Shown here piece by piece: positions 9,994-18,854 of a stretch of 64,000 nt of DNA. The notes beneath the pieces are model-generated. The model saw only the letters and a program-made list of their open reading frames with translations, was not told the origin of the DNA and did not search any database. Made by a program: the position numbers and the translations under genes. The stretch comes from Curvibacter sp. PD_MW3 (GTDB taxonomy: Bacteria; Pseudomonadota; Gammaproteobacteria; Burkholderiales; Burkholderiaceae_C): NCBI GenBank assembly GCA_002633085.1, contig NSIV01000011.1, positions 24,001 to 88,000 on the forward strand, read 5' to 3'. Position 1 is the stretch's first letter, and every line of letters starts with the position of its first letter.

Positions 9994-12147
9994 TCACAGC
10001 TGCGCCAGGGCCGCACGCACTTCCTGCACGCTCAGGATTTCCGACAGCACGATCGGCGCCATGCCCTGCTTGTAGAACACATAAACCGGCACGCCGTTGC
10101 GGCCGAGCTGCGCCAGCGCGGCGGTGATGGCCGGGTCACGCCTCGTCCAGTCGGCGCGCAGCAGCGTCACCTTCTTGGCCTCCAGATCGGCCAGCACGCT
10201 GGCATCGGCCAGCGTGGTCTGCTTGTTGTACTGGCAGGTCACACACCAGGCAGCGGTGAAATCGACGAACACGGTCTGCTTGGCGGCTACCAGTTCATCC
10301 ACCCGGCCGGGGGCCCAGGCCTGCCAGCGCCCGTCGGCTGCCGTGGTTTCCGCTGCGGCCTGATTTTTCAAGGCAAATGGGCCAATAGCCCAAGTCAACC
10401 AAGCGCCTGAAGCTATCAAAATAGTAGCAATCACGAGGCGGCTGCGGCCGGTGAGCGTGAGCGACCAGATCACCGCGCTGAAGACCACCAGCAACGCCAG
10501 CAGGGCGCCGGCGCCGTCGACGCCGCTCTGATGCCCAAGCACCCAGACCAGCCAGGCCACGGTGCCGAACATCGGGAAGGCCAGCAGTTTGCGCAAGGCA
10601 TCCATCCAGGCGCCGGGTTGGGGCAGGGCGCGGGCAAAGGCCGGCACGAAGCTGGCCGCCAGGTAGGGCAGCGCCAGGCCGAGGCCGATGGACGCGAAGA
10701 TCAGCAGCGCCTGCGCCGCCGGTAGCGCCACCGCCAGGCCGAGCGAGGCGCCCATGAAGGGGGCGGTGCAGGGCGAGGCTACGGCTACCGCCAGCACGCC
10801 GGTGAGGAAGGCGTCGACCACCGGGTGGCGCGCCTGGAAGGCGGCCAGCGAGGACGGCGCGAACTGGCCGAACTCGAACACGCCGGCCAGGTTCAGGCCG
10901 ATGAGAGTGAACAGGGCGGCCAGTGCCGCCACCACGCCCGGGTTCTGCAACTGGAAGCCCCAGCCCAGGCTTTCACCAGCGGCGCGCAGGCCCAGCAACA
11001 GCAGGCCCAGCAACACAAAGCTGACGATCACACCGGCGGTGTAGGCCAGGCCGCTGAGGCGGTGGCCGCGATGGTCGTCGGCATGGCGCGTGAAGCTCAG
11101 CACCTTGATGGCCAGCACCGGGAAGACGCAGGGCATGAGGTTGAGGATCAGGCCGCCAAGCAGGGCACCGAACAGGGCGGCGATGAAGGACGTTGACACG
11201 GCAGTGGGGGTGGTTGCCGCGCCTTGCGCATTGGCTTGCAGGGCAGCCTGCAGCGCCGGCGACAGCGCGGCCGGTGCGGTGGTCTTCGGCCACTCGCCGC
11301 TCACCGGCAGCTCGATGCGCCAGCCCTGACCTTGGTACGTCAGCACCAGCGGCAACAACGCCGGGCTGGCACTGCGCGCCTCCGCCAGCGGCAGGGTAGC
11401 GGTCCAGACTGCACCCTGCCAAGCCTGTTGCCACGGCGCCGAAGGGTTGATGACTTCAGGAGTTTCGGGGAAGGCTTCGAGCGTTTGGCCCTGCAGCTTG
11501 GCCGGTAGGCCGCGCAAAGTCAGCTTCAGCGTCTGGCCGTCAAGGGTGAGGCGGCTGTCTGGGCTGGCGGCCAACGGCTGGGGTTGTGCGGCCAGAGCGG
11601 CGTCGAAAGCGGCACTGTTCAGGGCGGTCGAGCCCTTGACCGGGATGCTGAGCGTGAACTCGCCCTCCTCCGGAATGCATTCCTTGCGGCAGACCAACCA
11701 GCTGGCCTTGAGCTTGACTGTCAGCTCCGGGTTCAGCAGCGAGGGTTTGAAGTCGGGCGTGATGGTCAGCGGCACCGGCAGCAGCAGCGTGCCTTCATAG
11801 CCGTAGTTGACCAGCTTGCCCAGCGCGATCTTCTTCGGCAGCGGCCAGGCGATGTCGCCGGCTTGCACGCCGGGCGGCAGGGTCCATTCCAGCTGGGTGG
11901 GCAGGCCGGAGTCGCCGGAGTTCTTCCAGTAGGTGTGCCACTCCGGCTGGTGCTTGATCTGCAGCCCGAGCCAGACCGGCTGGTTGGGTGCCACGCCCTG
12001 GGGCGCATGGGCGATCAGTTCGGCACGCACCTGGTCGGTGGTGACCACGGTTTTTTGCGAGGCGATCTGGGCGCTGGCGCCCATGAAGAATGCGGCAGAC
12101 GCTATGAAAAAGAGAGCAATCTGCAAAAAACGGAACGGCACGGTCAT
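9994..12147 (-). CDS. dsbD: DsbD-type protein-disulfide reductase (ScsB-like)
   Basis: Moves reducing power from cytoplasmic thioredoxin across the inner membrane to periplasmic thiol proteins. The 717 residues comprise a signal peptide (to about residue 26), a large periplasmic N-terminal domain, eight or so membrane helices with the redox cysteines in MPCVFPVLAIK and VASPCTAPFMG, and a C-terminal thioredoxin fold with WCVTC (Cys635, Cys638). The long N-terminal domain resembles ScsB more than short CcdA forms. Two copies of a 17-nt mini-repeat lie within the coding sequence, in the signal peptide and in a membrane helix. Confidence 0.92.
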   Translation of the reverse strand: MTVPFRFLQIALFFIASAAFFMGASAQIASQKTVVTTDQVRAELIAHAPQGVAPNQPVWLGLQIKHQPEWHTYWKNSGDSGLPTQLEWTLPPGVQAGDIAWPLPKKIALGKLVNYGYEGTLLLPVPLTITPDFKPSLLNPELTVKLKASWLVCRKECIPEEGEFTLSIPVKGSTALNSAAFDAALAAQPQPLAASPDSRLTLDGQTLKLTLRGLPAKLQGQTLEAFPETPEVINPSAPWQQAWQGAVWTATLPLAEARSASPALLPLVLTYQGQGWRIELPVSGEWPKTTAPAALSPALQAALQANAQGAATTPTAVSTSFIAALFGALLGGLILNLMPCVFPVLAIKVLSFTRHADDHRGHRLSGLAYTAGVIVSFVLLGLLLLGLRAAGESLGWGFQLQNPGVVAALAALFTLIGLNLAGVFEFGQFAPSSLAAFQARHPVVDAFLTGVLAVAVASPCTAPFMGASLGLAVALPAAQALLIFASIGLGLALPYLAASFVPAFARALPQPGAWMDALRKLLAFPMFGTVAWLVWVLGHQSGVDGAGALLALLVVFSAVIWSLTLTGRSRLVIATILIASGAWLTWAIGPFALKNQAAAETTAADGRWQAWAPGRVDELVAAKQTVFVDFTAAWCVTCQYNKQTTLADASVLADLEAKKVTLLRADWTRRDPAITAALAQLGRNGVPVYVFYKQGMAPIVLSEILSVQEVRAALAQL
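10412..10428. repeat. 17-nt mini-repeat GCTATCAAAATAGTAGC, inside dsbD
   Basis: One of six 17-nt elements in this window that begin GCTAT and end AGC/AGT around an A/T-rich core. On the coding strand it reads as Ala-Thr-Ile-Leu-Ile-Ala in a membrane helix. Confidence 0.65.
12101..12117. repeat. 17-nt mini-repeat GCTATGAAAAAGAGAGC, inside dsbD
   Basis: Same element type, in the signal-peptide codons of the DsbD-type gene, where it reads as Ala-Leu-Phe-Phe-Ile-Ala in the same register as the other copy in this gene. Confidence 0.6.
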
Positions 12148-12412
12148 GGGTGGCAAGGCGTGTGTGAAGCAGGTGGGAGTGAGCGGCGCCAGCGTAAGTT
12201 CCCCGTCCGACCCGCGGGAGGCGGTCGCAGGCAACAGCCCTGTGCCAGGACCAGCACCAAATATAAGCCAAGGCTGAAAGGCTTGCAAAAGCCTATGACT
12301 GTCATAGACACTATCAAAGCCACGAGCCGGCCAAGGCTCGAATAATGTTTTCGTTTCCGAAAGCGGGCCATGCAAGAGCCTGCCTCTGATGTTGACGTAA
12401 CGGAGGATCATT
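12148..12412. other. Divergent promoter region between dsbD and cfa
   Basis: No gene is supported. The gap holds a 13-nt palindrome TATGAC-T-GTCATA (12294-12306) and AT-rich stretches on both sides that could serve the two outward-facing promoters. No convincing -35/-10 pair was assigned. Confidence 0.4.
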
Positions 12413-13642
12413 ATGGTGCCAAGCATGGAAGCGGTTCTGAGCCCTTGGGTGGCGCAGCTCAAGGCCAAGACCAATCTGCCGGTCCTGATTCAGTGGGGCG
12501 ACAACCCGGCACCCGGTTCCGGCCTGAGGCTGGGGGACTTTTCCCACCCGAAGGTGGTGATCCAGGTGCGCAAGGCCAGTGCCATCCCGCTGCTGCTGTC
12601 GCCCAGCCTGGACAGTCTGGGCGAGGCCTATGTGGAAGGCCAGATCGACGTCACCGGCAGTGTGGACGACATCCTCGACATCGCGCACCGGTTGGCCGAA
12701 GCCGGCAGCAAAACCGAAGGCCGGCTCTCGCGCATGGTGCGCCGTTTCACGCACACCAAGAACACCGACCGCGAGGACATCCAGTACCACTACGACGTTT
12801 CCAACGAGTTCTACCAGGTCTGGCTCGACCCGGCCATGGTGTACTCCTGCGCCTACTTCGAGAACGGCGACGAGACGCTGAGCGAGGCGCAGACTAAGAA
12901 GATCGACCACATCCTGACCAAGGTGCAGCTGCAGCCGGGCCAGCGCCTGCTCGACATCGGCTGCGGCTGGGGCGCGCTGGTCATGCGTGCGGCCAGCCAG
13001 TTCGGCGCGCGCTGCCTCGGCGTCACGCTGTCGCAGCGGCAGTTCGAGCTGGCCACCGAGCGCGTGCGTCAGGCTGGTTTGGCCGACCGCATCGAGATCC
13101 GCTTGCAGGACTACCGCGACGTGCAGGGTCAGTTCGATCGCATCACCAGCGTTGGCATGTTCGAGCACGTTGGCATTCAGCACCTGCCGGCCTATTTCAG
13201 CCGCATCAACGAGATGCTGACCGACGACGGCTGGGTGCTCAACCACGGCATCACATCCACCGACGCCAACGACGGCGAGACCAGTCACGGCGGCGGCCGC
13301 TTCATTGACCGCTACGTCTTCCCGCACGGCGAGCTGCCGCACATCAGCACCGTGCTCAAGACCCTGCAGGAGGGCGGACTGGAAGCGCTCGACATCGAGA
13401 GCCTGCGCCGCCACTACGCGCGCACCACCGGCTTGTGGAGCCAGGCCTTCGAGGCTCACGGCGAGAAGCTGCGCAACATGGTGGACGAAAAACGCTGGCG
13501 CATCTGGCGCGTTTACCTGGCCGGTTGCCAGTGGGCCTTCGAGCACGACGAGGTGTCGCTGTACCAGGTGCTGTGCCGCAAGGCCGGCCGGCCGGCACGC
13601 GGTCTGCCTTGGTCGCGCCGCTGGATGTACAGCGGGCGCTAA
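12413..13642 (+). CDS. cfa: Cyclopropane-fatty-acyl-phospholipid synthase
   Basis: An S-adenosylmethionine-dependent enzyme that adds a methylene bridge across double bonds of membrane phospholipid acyl chains, usually in stress or stationary phase. At 409 residues it has the SCP2-like N-terminal region, then the family-typical IQYHYDVSNEFYQVWLDP, the catalytic-site MVYSCAYFENGDETL, and the SAM-binding LLDIGCGWGALV (179-190). GGAGG seven bases before ATG fixes the start. It stands alone on its strand, divergent from dsbD. Confidence 0.95.
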   Translation: MVPSMEAVLSPWVAQLKAKTNLPVLIQWGDNPAPGSGLRLGDFSHPKVVIQVRKASAIPLLLSPSLDSLGEAYVEGQIDVTGSVDDILDIAHRLAEAGSKTEGRLSRMVRRFTHTKNTDREDIQYHYDVSNEFYQVWLDPAMVYSCAYFENGDETLSEAQTKKIDHILTKVQLQPGQRLLDIGCGWGALVMRAASQFGARCLGVTLSQRQFELATERVRQAGLADRIEIRLQDYRDVQGQFDRITSVGMFEHVGIQHLPAYFSRINEMLTDDGWVLNHGITSTDANDGETSHGGGRFIDRYVFPHGELPHISTVLKTLQEGGLEALDIESLRRHYARTTGLWSQAFEAHGEKLRNMVDEKRWRIWRVYLAGCQWAFEHDEVSLYQVLCRKAGRPARGLPWSRRWMYSGR

Positions 13643-13680
13643 AGCCAGCGTTGAGGTCGGCGCACTCCGATAATGGCGGC

Positions 13681-15276
13681 ATGCCCGAACAGCCTGCCGC
13701 CATTGTCCTCGCGACGCTCAACGCCAAGTACATCCATGCATCGCTCGGCCTGCGTTACCTGCTGGCCAATATGGCGCGTCATGGTGGTGACGATTTGCGC
13801 GCACGCAGCGTGTTGCGCGAGTTCACCATTGCACGTGATCCGCAGCAGATCGTGGATGAGTTGCTGGCCCTGAACCCGGCCATCGTCGGCTTCGGTATCT
13901 ACATCTGGAACGTGACGCAGACCACCGAGGTGCTGCGTCGGCTCAAGGCGGCACGCCCTGATATCAAGGTGGTGCTGGGTGGTCCCGAGGTCAGCCATGA
14001 AGTGGAGGAACAGGCCATTGTGCGGCTGGCCGACCACGTCATCACCGGCTGGGGCGACGTGAGCTTTCCCAAATTGTGTCGTGCGTTGTTGCATGGTCCG
14101 GTGCCGCTGATGAAGGTCATCGCGGGCGTTCAGCCCCCGCTGGACGAGATTGTCTTGCCCTACGCCGAGTACAGCGACGATGATCTGGCGCACCGCCTGC
14201 TGTATGTGGAAGCGTCGCGCGGCTGCCCCTTCAAGTGCGAGTTTTGTTTGAGTTCGCTCGACAAGACCGCCTGGGCCTTCGACCTCGACGTGTTTCTGGC
14301 CGAACTTGATGACCTGTACCGGCGCGGTGCGCGTCACTTCAAGTTTGTCGACCGCACCTTCAACCTCAAGGTCGAGGCCTCAGTGCGCATCCTGCAGTTT
14401 TTCCTGGATCGAATGAGTGAGGACCTGTTCGTGCACTTCGAGGTGGTGCCGGACCAGCTGCCCGATCGCCTGAAAGCCATGATCGTTCGCTTCCCCGACG
14501 GTGTGCTGCAGTTCGAGGTCGGCATCCAGAGCTTCAATGTTGACGTGCAGCAGCGCATCTCGCGCCGGCAGGACAACGACAAAACCGAAGCCAACCTGCG
14601 CTGGCTGGTGGGCGAGAGCCCGGCGCACCTGCATGCCGACCTGATTTTTGGTCTGCCCGGCGAAACGCTGGCCAGTTTTGCCGACGGCTTTGACCGCCTG
14701 TATGGCCTGGGGCCGCACGAGATCCAGCTCGGCATCTTGAAGCGCCTGCGCGGCACACCGATTGCGCGCCATACCGCCGACTACGGCATGGTCTACGACC
14801 CCGCGCCGCCCTACACCGTGCGCCAGACCGGCGCGGTGGATGCCGCCACGCTGCAGCGTTTCACCCGCTTGGCGCGTTACTGGGATCTGGTCGCCAATTC
14901 GGGGCGGTTCCGGCAAAGCTTGCCGCTGTTGCTGCAGGGGCCCTCGGCGTTCGCGGCCTTTCTGGCCTTTGCGGACTGGCTGTGGCAGCGCACCGGCGAA
15001 ACCAGCCACCTCACGCCCGAGCAACTGGTGGATGCTCTGTTCGATTACCTGGTGACGGAGCGGCAACTCGATGTGCACACTGTGCGCCAAACGCTGCTGG
15101 CCGATTACCTGGCCAGCGGCGCACGTGCCCGGCCGCACAGCCTGCGGGAGGTGCTGCCGGCGCAGGGCGTGCCGGTGGCGCGAGCCGTGCGCGTGCGGGC
15201 CGAACGGCAGGCGCGCCACAGCGAGACCCCGGATGGTGCCGGCGCGGCAACGCTGGCGGCAGAGGCTCTAAGATAA
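13681..15276 (+). CDS. B12-binding-domain radical SAM protein (DUF4080 type)
   Basis: 531 residues. An N-terminal cobalamin-binding-like Rossmann domain (about 1-140, with VVLGGPEVSHE and TGWGD) is followed by a radical SAM core with the 4Fe-4S ligands Cys182, Cys186 and Cys189 in SRGCPFKCEFC. A helical C-terminal part of roughly 200 residues matches DUF4080. The chemistry is unknown; related proteins methylate or rearrange unactivated carbons. The start MPEQPAAIVLATLNAKYIHAS fits the family. The next gene, a creatininase-like hydrolase, starts 4 nt after the stop, so they form one unit. Confidence 0.88.
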   Translation: MPEQPAAIVLATLNAKYIHASLGLRYLLANMARHGGDDLRARSVLREFTIARDPQQIVDELLALNPAIVGFGIYIWNVTQTTEVLRRLKAARPDIKVVLGGPEVSHEVEEQAIVRLADHVITGWGDVSFPKLCRALLHGPVPLMKVIAGVQPPLDEIVLPYAEYSDDDLAHRLLYVEASRGCPFKCEFCLSSLDKTAWAFDLDVFLAELDDLYRRGARHFKFVDRTFNLKVEASVRILQFFLDRMSEDLFVHFEVVPDQLPDRLKAMIVRFPDGVLQFEVGIQSFNVDVQQRISRRQDNDKTEANLRWLVGESPAHLHADLIFGLPGETLASFADGFDRLYGLGPHEIQLGILKRLRGTPIARHTADYGMVYDPAPPYTVRQTGAVDAATLQRFTRLARYWDLVANSGRFRQSLPLLLQGPSAFAAFLAFADWLWQRTGETSHLTPEQLVDALFDYLVTERQLDVHTVRQTLLADYLASGARARPHSLREVLPAQGVPVARAVRVRAERQARHSETPDGAGAATLAAEALR

Positions 15277-15280
15277 GCAC

Positions 15281-16090
15281 ATGAGCATCCCCTCCCGTTT
15301 CTGGATCGACCTGAGCACGCGCGACTTTGCGCAACTCGACACGGCCCGCACCATTGCCGTGCTGCCGGTGGCGGCCACTGAGCAACACGGCCCGCATCTG
15401 CCGGTGAGCGTGGACACCGATCTGGTGGACGGCGTGGTGGCCGCAACGCTGCCGCACCTGCCGGCCGAGTTGCCGGTGTTGTTCCTGCCGACGCAGGCCG
15501 TGGGCCTGAGCCCGGAGCACCAGCGTTTTCCCGGCACGCTCACGCTGTCGTCGCACACGGTCATCAGTTTGTGGACCGAGATTGGCGAGTCGGTGGCGCG
15601 TGCCGGCATCAAGAAGCTGGTGCTGCTCAATTCGCATGGCGGCCAAGTCAGCGTGATGGACATCGTGGCGCGCGATCTGCGCGCCCGGCTCGAGATGCTG
15701 GTCTATAGCGTGAGCTGGTTCAACCTGCCGCTGGGGCCGGAGGTGGAGCAGCAGTTCACGGCCGAAGAACACCGCTTTGGCATTCACGCCGGCCAGATCG
15801 AGACCGCCATGATGCTGGCGCTCAAGCCCGAGCGGGTGGCCATGGCGCAGGCACAGAACTTCGCTTCCGCCTCGCAACAGCGGGCGCAGAATTTCCCTCT
15901 CCTCGGCAACGGCAAGAGTGCCAAACTGGGTTGGCAGATGCAGGACTACAACCGGGCCGGCGCTGTCGGCCATGCCGCTGCGGCCACCGCCGCACAGGGG
16001 CAGTCCGTGCTGCAGGCCAGTGGCCGGGCGCTGGCGCAATTGCTGGGCGAAATCGATCGCCTGCCACCCGATACCCTGGTTAATACCTAG
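15281..16090 (+). CDS. Creatininase family amidohydrolase
   Basis: 269 residues matching the creatininase fold, which hydrolyses cyclic or linear amides or peptides with a two-metal centre. Metal ligands are visible in ATEQHGPHLPVSVDTD (Glu, His, Asp), in NSHGGQ, and in EEHRFGIHAGQIET. This covers the full set of conserved metal positions, so it should be active. Substrate is unknown: relatives act on creatinine, riboflavin pathway formamides, or, as MftE, on a RiPP precursor in partnership with radical SAM enzymes. It is separated by only 4 nt from a radical SAM gene, which hints at joint function. Confidence 0.88.
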   Translation: MSIPSRFWIDLSTRDFAQLDTARTIAVLPVAATEQHGPHLPVSVDTDLVDGVVAATLPHLPAELPVLFLPTQAVGLSPEHQRFPGTLTLSSHTVISLWTEIGESVARAGIKKLVLLNSHGGQVSVMDIVARDLRARLEMLVYSVSWFNLPLGPEVEQQFTAEEHRFGIHAGQIETAMMLALKPERVAMAQAQNFASASQQRAQNFPLLGNGKSAKLGWQMQDYNRAGAVGHAAAATAAQGQSVLQASGRALAQLLGEIDRLPPDTLVNT

Positions 16091-16161
16091 TCGAAATCCC
16101 GGTTTGACAGCCTGGGTGTGCAGGGCTACCGTGAGCACGTCTCCCGCTTCAGGAGTTGCTC

Positions 16162-16545
16162 ATGAACACGACCACCGAACGTCGCCAATTCTGGCGCTCC
16201 GGCTTCGATGCACCGGCGCTGGTATCCGTTGCCGGCCGCAACCATGCGGCGCGCTTGATCGATGTTTCGCTCAAAGGCGCGCTGATCGAGCATGACGACA
16301 CCTGGTCTGCCATGACAGGCCAACCCTGTCACCTGCGCCTTGAGCTGGCGCCCGGGGCGGTGATTGTGATGGATGCCACGGTGGCCCATGTGGATGGCCG
16401 CCATATCGGCCTGCACTGCGACCGCATCGACCTCGACAGCATCACTCACCTGCGCCAGCTGGTCGAGTTCAATGCCGGCAATCACAACGTGCTGGAACGT
16501 GACCTGGCCAAACTGATGGCCCAGGACGCCAGCCAACGTCATTGA
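16162..16545 (+). CDS. PilZ domain protein (first paralogue)
   Basis: A 127-residue cyclic-di-GMP receptor-type protein, nearly all PilZ domain. The RxxxR-type motif is present in ERRQFWR (Arg7, Arg8, Arg12) and the second motif in DVSLKGAL (34-41). The C-terminal IDLDSITHLRQLVEFN helix is shared almost exactly with a second PilZ protein 28 kb away. AGGAG precedes ATG by seven bases; an upstream TTG in frame is a weaker choice. It may act on motility or surface attachment, but this is inference; its neighbours give no clue. Confidence 0.88.
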   Translation: MNTTTERRQFWRSGFDAPALVSVAGRNHAARLIDVSLKGALIEHDDTWSAMTGQPCHLRLELAPGAVIVMDATVAHVDGRHIGLHCDRIDLDSITHLRQLVEFNAGNHNVLERDLAKLMAQDASQRH

Positions 16546-16593
16546 GGGGCTGAGTGGCTACCCGGCGGTCGGTTCGGGCGGCCTGGACGCTGC

Positions 16594-17010
16594 TTACTTC
16601 AGGATCAGTTCCACCGGCACGTTGCCGCGCAGCGCATTGGAGTAGGGGCAGACCTGGTGGGTGGCTTCCATCAGGGCCTGCGCTTCTTCGCGCGGCAGGT
16701 CGGGAATGGTGACCTCCAGCGTGACGGCCAGGCCAAAACCGCCCTTGTCATTCGGGCCGATGCCGACGGTGGCATCCACCTGGGTGCCTTGCAGCTTGAT
16801 CTTGCGCTGGCCGGCGACAAACGCCAGGGCCGAGTCGAAGCAGGCGGCATAACCCGCGGCAAACATCTGCTCCGGGTTGGTGAGCGCGCCGCCAGGGCCG
16901 CCCATTTCCTTCGGAATGGCCAGGCGCAGATCGAGCATGCCGTCTTGCGAGACGACATGGCCATTGCGGCCGCCGGTAGCGCTGGCACGGGTTTGGTACA
17001 GGGTTTTCAT
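16594..17010 (-). CDS. ohr: Organic hydroperoxide resistance peroxiredoxin Ohr
   Basis: Reduces organic and fatty-acid hydroperoxides with a reactive cysteine pair, Cys57 in AACFDSALAFVAG and Cys121 in HQVCPYSNA; both are present, so the enzyme should be active. At 138 residues the length is normal and there is no signal peptide. OhrR, its dedicated repressor, is encoded immediately upstream in the same direction, 79 nt away, giving a small peroxide-inducible unit. TAAGGAG precedes the start. Confidence 0.96.
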   Translation of the reverse strand: MKTLYQTRASATGGRNGHVVSQDGMLDLRLAIPKEMGGPGGALTNPEQMFAAGYAACFDSALAFVAGQRKIKLQGTQVDATVGIGPNDKGGFGLAVTLEVTIPDLPREEAQALMEATHQVCPYSNALRGNVPVELILK

Positions 17011-17031
17011 AAATAACTCCTTAAAGATTAA

Positions 17032-17043
17032 ATCGTGTGCGAT
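17032..17043. promoter_or_regulatory. Short palindrome ATCG-TGTG-CGAT, possible OhrR operator
   Basis: It lies in the AT-rich 79-nt gap directly in front of ohr, embedded in TTAAATCGTGTGCGATGTAT. OhrR operators are dyads in this position, but the match to any published box is not exact, so this is tentative. Confidence 0.35.
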
Positions 17044-17089
17044 GTATTGTCGGAGATTTGTGGAAACCCTGCTGTTGGCAGGGGATTTG

Positions 17090-17536
17090 TCAGCCTGCAG
17101 CGGCTTGCAGATGAGACAGCAGGCTGTCGAGCTGCTTCTTGAGTTTCAGCGCGTCCTGGCTGGAATAGCCCATGCGCTCGAGCAACTGGGTCGGGATGCA
17201 GGCGCACTTCTGCTGGAGGGAACGCCCGGCCGGGGTGAGGCTGATATTGACCACGCGTTCGTCCTCGCTGGAGCGCACGCGCTGCACCAGTCCCGTCTGC
17301 TCCAGGCGCTTGAGCAACGGCGTCAGCGTGTTGCTCGCAAGCTGGGCCCGCTCGCCGATGTGGGAGACAGCGCAGGGTGCGTCCTCCCACAGGATCATCA
17401 GCACGATGTACTGCGGGTAGGTCAGCCCGAGCGGCTCCAGCAGGGGCTGGTAGAGCCGGGTCAGCAGCCGCGAGGCCGCGTAGAGCGGAAAGCAGAGCTG
17501 TTGATCGAGCAGCAGGTCGTTGGAGGAGGGGGGCAT
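17090..17536 (-). CDS. ohrR: OhrR, MarR-family organic peroxide sensor and repressor
   Basis: A 148-residue winged-helix dimer that represses ohr until a peroxide oxidises its N-terminal cysteine. That cysteine is Cys15 in DQQLCFPLYAASR. The recognition region is in SHIGERAQLASNTLTPLLKRLEQTGLV and the wing in RSSEDERVVNISLT. The sensing cysteine and its neighbourhood are intact. It is transcribed with ohr and probably autoregulated. Confidence 0.94.
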   Translation of the reverse strand: MPPSSNDLLLDQQLCFPLYAASRLLTRLYQPLLEPLGLTYPQYIVLMILWEDAPCAVSHIGERAQLASNTLTPLLKRLEQTGLVQRVRSSEDERVVNISLTPAGRSLQQKCACIPTQLLERMGYSSQDALKLKKQLDSLLSHLQAAAG

Positions 17537-17632
17537 GGACGGATGGGTGAAAGCTGCGATTCTGCCGCTATTGTTTCAGGATTGGCGACCGCTGGAACAA
17601 GCGGCTGGCATAAACATTGCAGCAGATGGGGC

Positions 17633-18853
17633 ATGCGTGCCACTCCGTTCGAAGTCCGGAACCCTTTGCCCGCCAGCGACGATCCGCTGTGGCAGCATCA
17701 GCTCGAGCTGCTGCTGGAGTCCACCGGCGAGGGTGTCTTCGGCATCGACCTGGACGGCCACTGCACCTTCATCAACCGGGCCGGCGCCCGCATGCTGGGC
17801 TGGGCGGCTGACGAGGTGCTGGGTCGGAACATGCACGAGCTCACCCACCACTCGCACGCCGACGGCAGCATCTACCCGGCGCAGGACTGCCCGATCTTCA
17901 ACGCCTTCCGCCAGGGTCTGCCCTGTCGCATCGATGCCGAGGTGTTCTGGCGCCGCGACCAGCAGCCTTTTCCGGTTGAGTACTCCAGCTACCCGTTGTT
18001 GGATGGGCCGCAAGTGCGCGGTGCGGTGGTCACCTTTGTTGACATCACCGAACGCCGGCGCGCCGCCGAGGCGCTGCAGCAGGCCAACGCCGAGCTGGCA
18101 CGCGCCAATGACGAACTGGAGACCCGTGTGGCGGCGCGTACGCGCGAGTTGTCGGTGGCGCTTGGCCAGCTGCGTGAACTGGCCGCTTATTCGGAAAAAG
18201 TGCGCGAGGACGAGCGCACCCGCATCGCGCGCGAGGTGCACGACGAACTCGGCAGCCTGCTGGTGGCGCTGAAGATGGACGTCAACTGGATGGACAAGCG
18301 CCTGGGCGAGCAGCAACAGCGCACGGCGCACGAGGCCGAAGCCATGCGCACGCGGCTGCGTTGCAAGTGCCAGAACATGAGCCGCCTGATTGAGACCGCG
18401 GTCGACAACGTCGGGCGCATCATCACCGACCTGCGTCCCAGCATCCTCGACCATCAGGGGCTGTGGGCGGCGCTCGAATGGCAGGCACAGGAATTCGCCC
18501 AGTCGGCCGAGCTGGCGCTGAACTGGAGCATGCAGGGCAGCGAGGGCGTTCAACTGCCCGAAGCAATGGCGATGGCGGTGTTTCGCATCTTCCAGGAAAT
18601 GCTCAGCAACGTCGGCCGCCATGCGCGTGCCAGTGCGCTGGACGTGCGCATCCGCATCGAAAGTGCCGTGTTGACGATCACGGTGCAGGACAACGGCTGC
18701 GGCGCGGCGGCGCAGGCTTTCGAGGCGCCCACCGCCTACGGCGTGCTGGGCATGCGCGAACGGGCGCGCCACTTTGGCGGTCAACTCGAGATTTCAAGCC
18801 AAATTGGCCGTGGGACCTTGTTCTGCCTGCTCGTGCCGCTACGGAATGCATAG
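17633..18853 (+). CDS. PAS-containing sensor histidine kinase, NarL/DegS type
   Basis: A 406-residue soluble kinase with no membrane segment. A PAS domain spans about residues 22-135, followed by a coiled-coil linker (ALQQANAELARANDELETRV), a HisKA_3 domain with phosphorylated His203 in AREVHDELGSLL, and an HATPase domain containing NVGRHARA and DNGCGAA. The PAS domain suggests a cytoplasmic redox or small-molecule signal. The start is the ATG giving the PAS domain its usual lead. It is followed one base later by its response regulator, and then by the cyanate cluster. Confidence 0.9.
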   Translation: MRATPFEVRNPLPASDDPLWQHQLELLLESTGEGVFGIDLDGHCTFINRAGARMLGWAADEVLGRNMHELTHHSHADGSIYPAQDCPIFNAFRQGLPCRIDAEVFWRRDQQPFPVEYSSYPLLDGPQVRGAVVTFVDITERRRAAEALQQANAELARANDELETRVAARTRELSVALGQLRELAAYSEKVREDERTRIAREVHDELGSLLVALKMDVNWMDKRLGEQQQRTAHEAEAMRTRLRCKCQNMSRLIETAVDNVGRIITDLRPSILDHQGLWAALEWQAQEFAQSAELALNWSMQGSEGVQLPEAMAMAVFRIFQEMLSNVGRHARASALDVRIRIESAVLTITVQDNGCGAAAQAFEAPTAYGVLGMRERARHFGGQLEISSQIGRGTLFCLLVPLRNA

Positions 18854-18854
18854 C

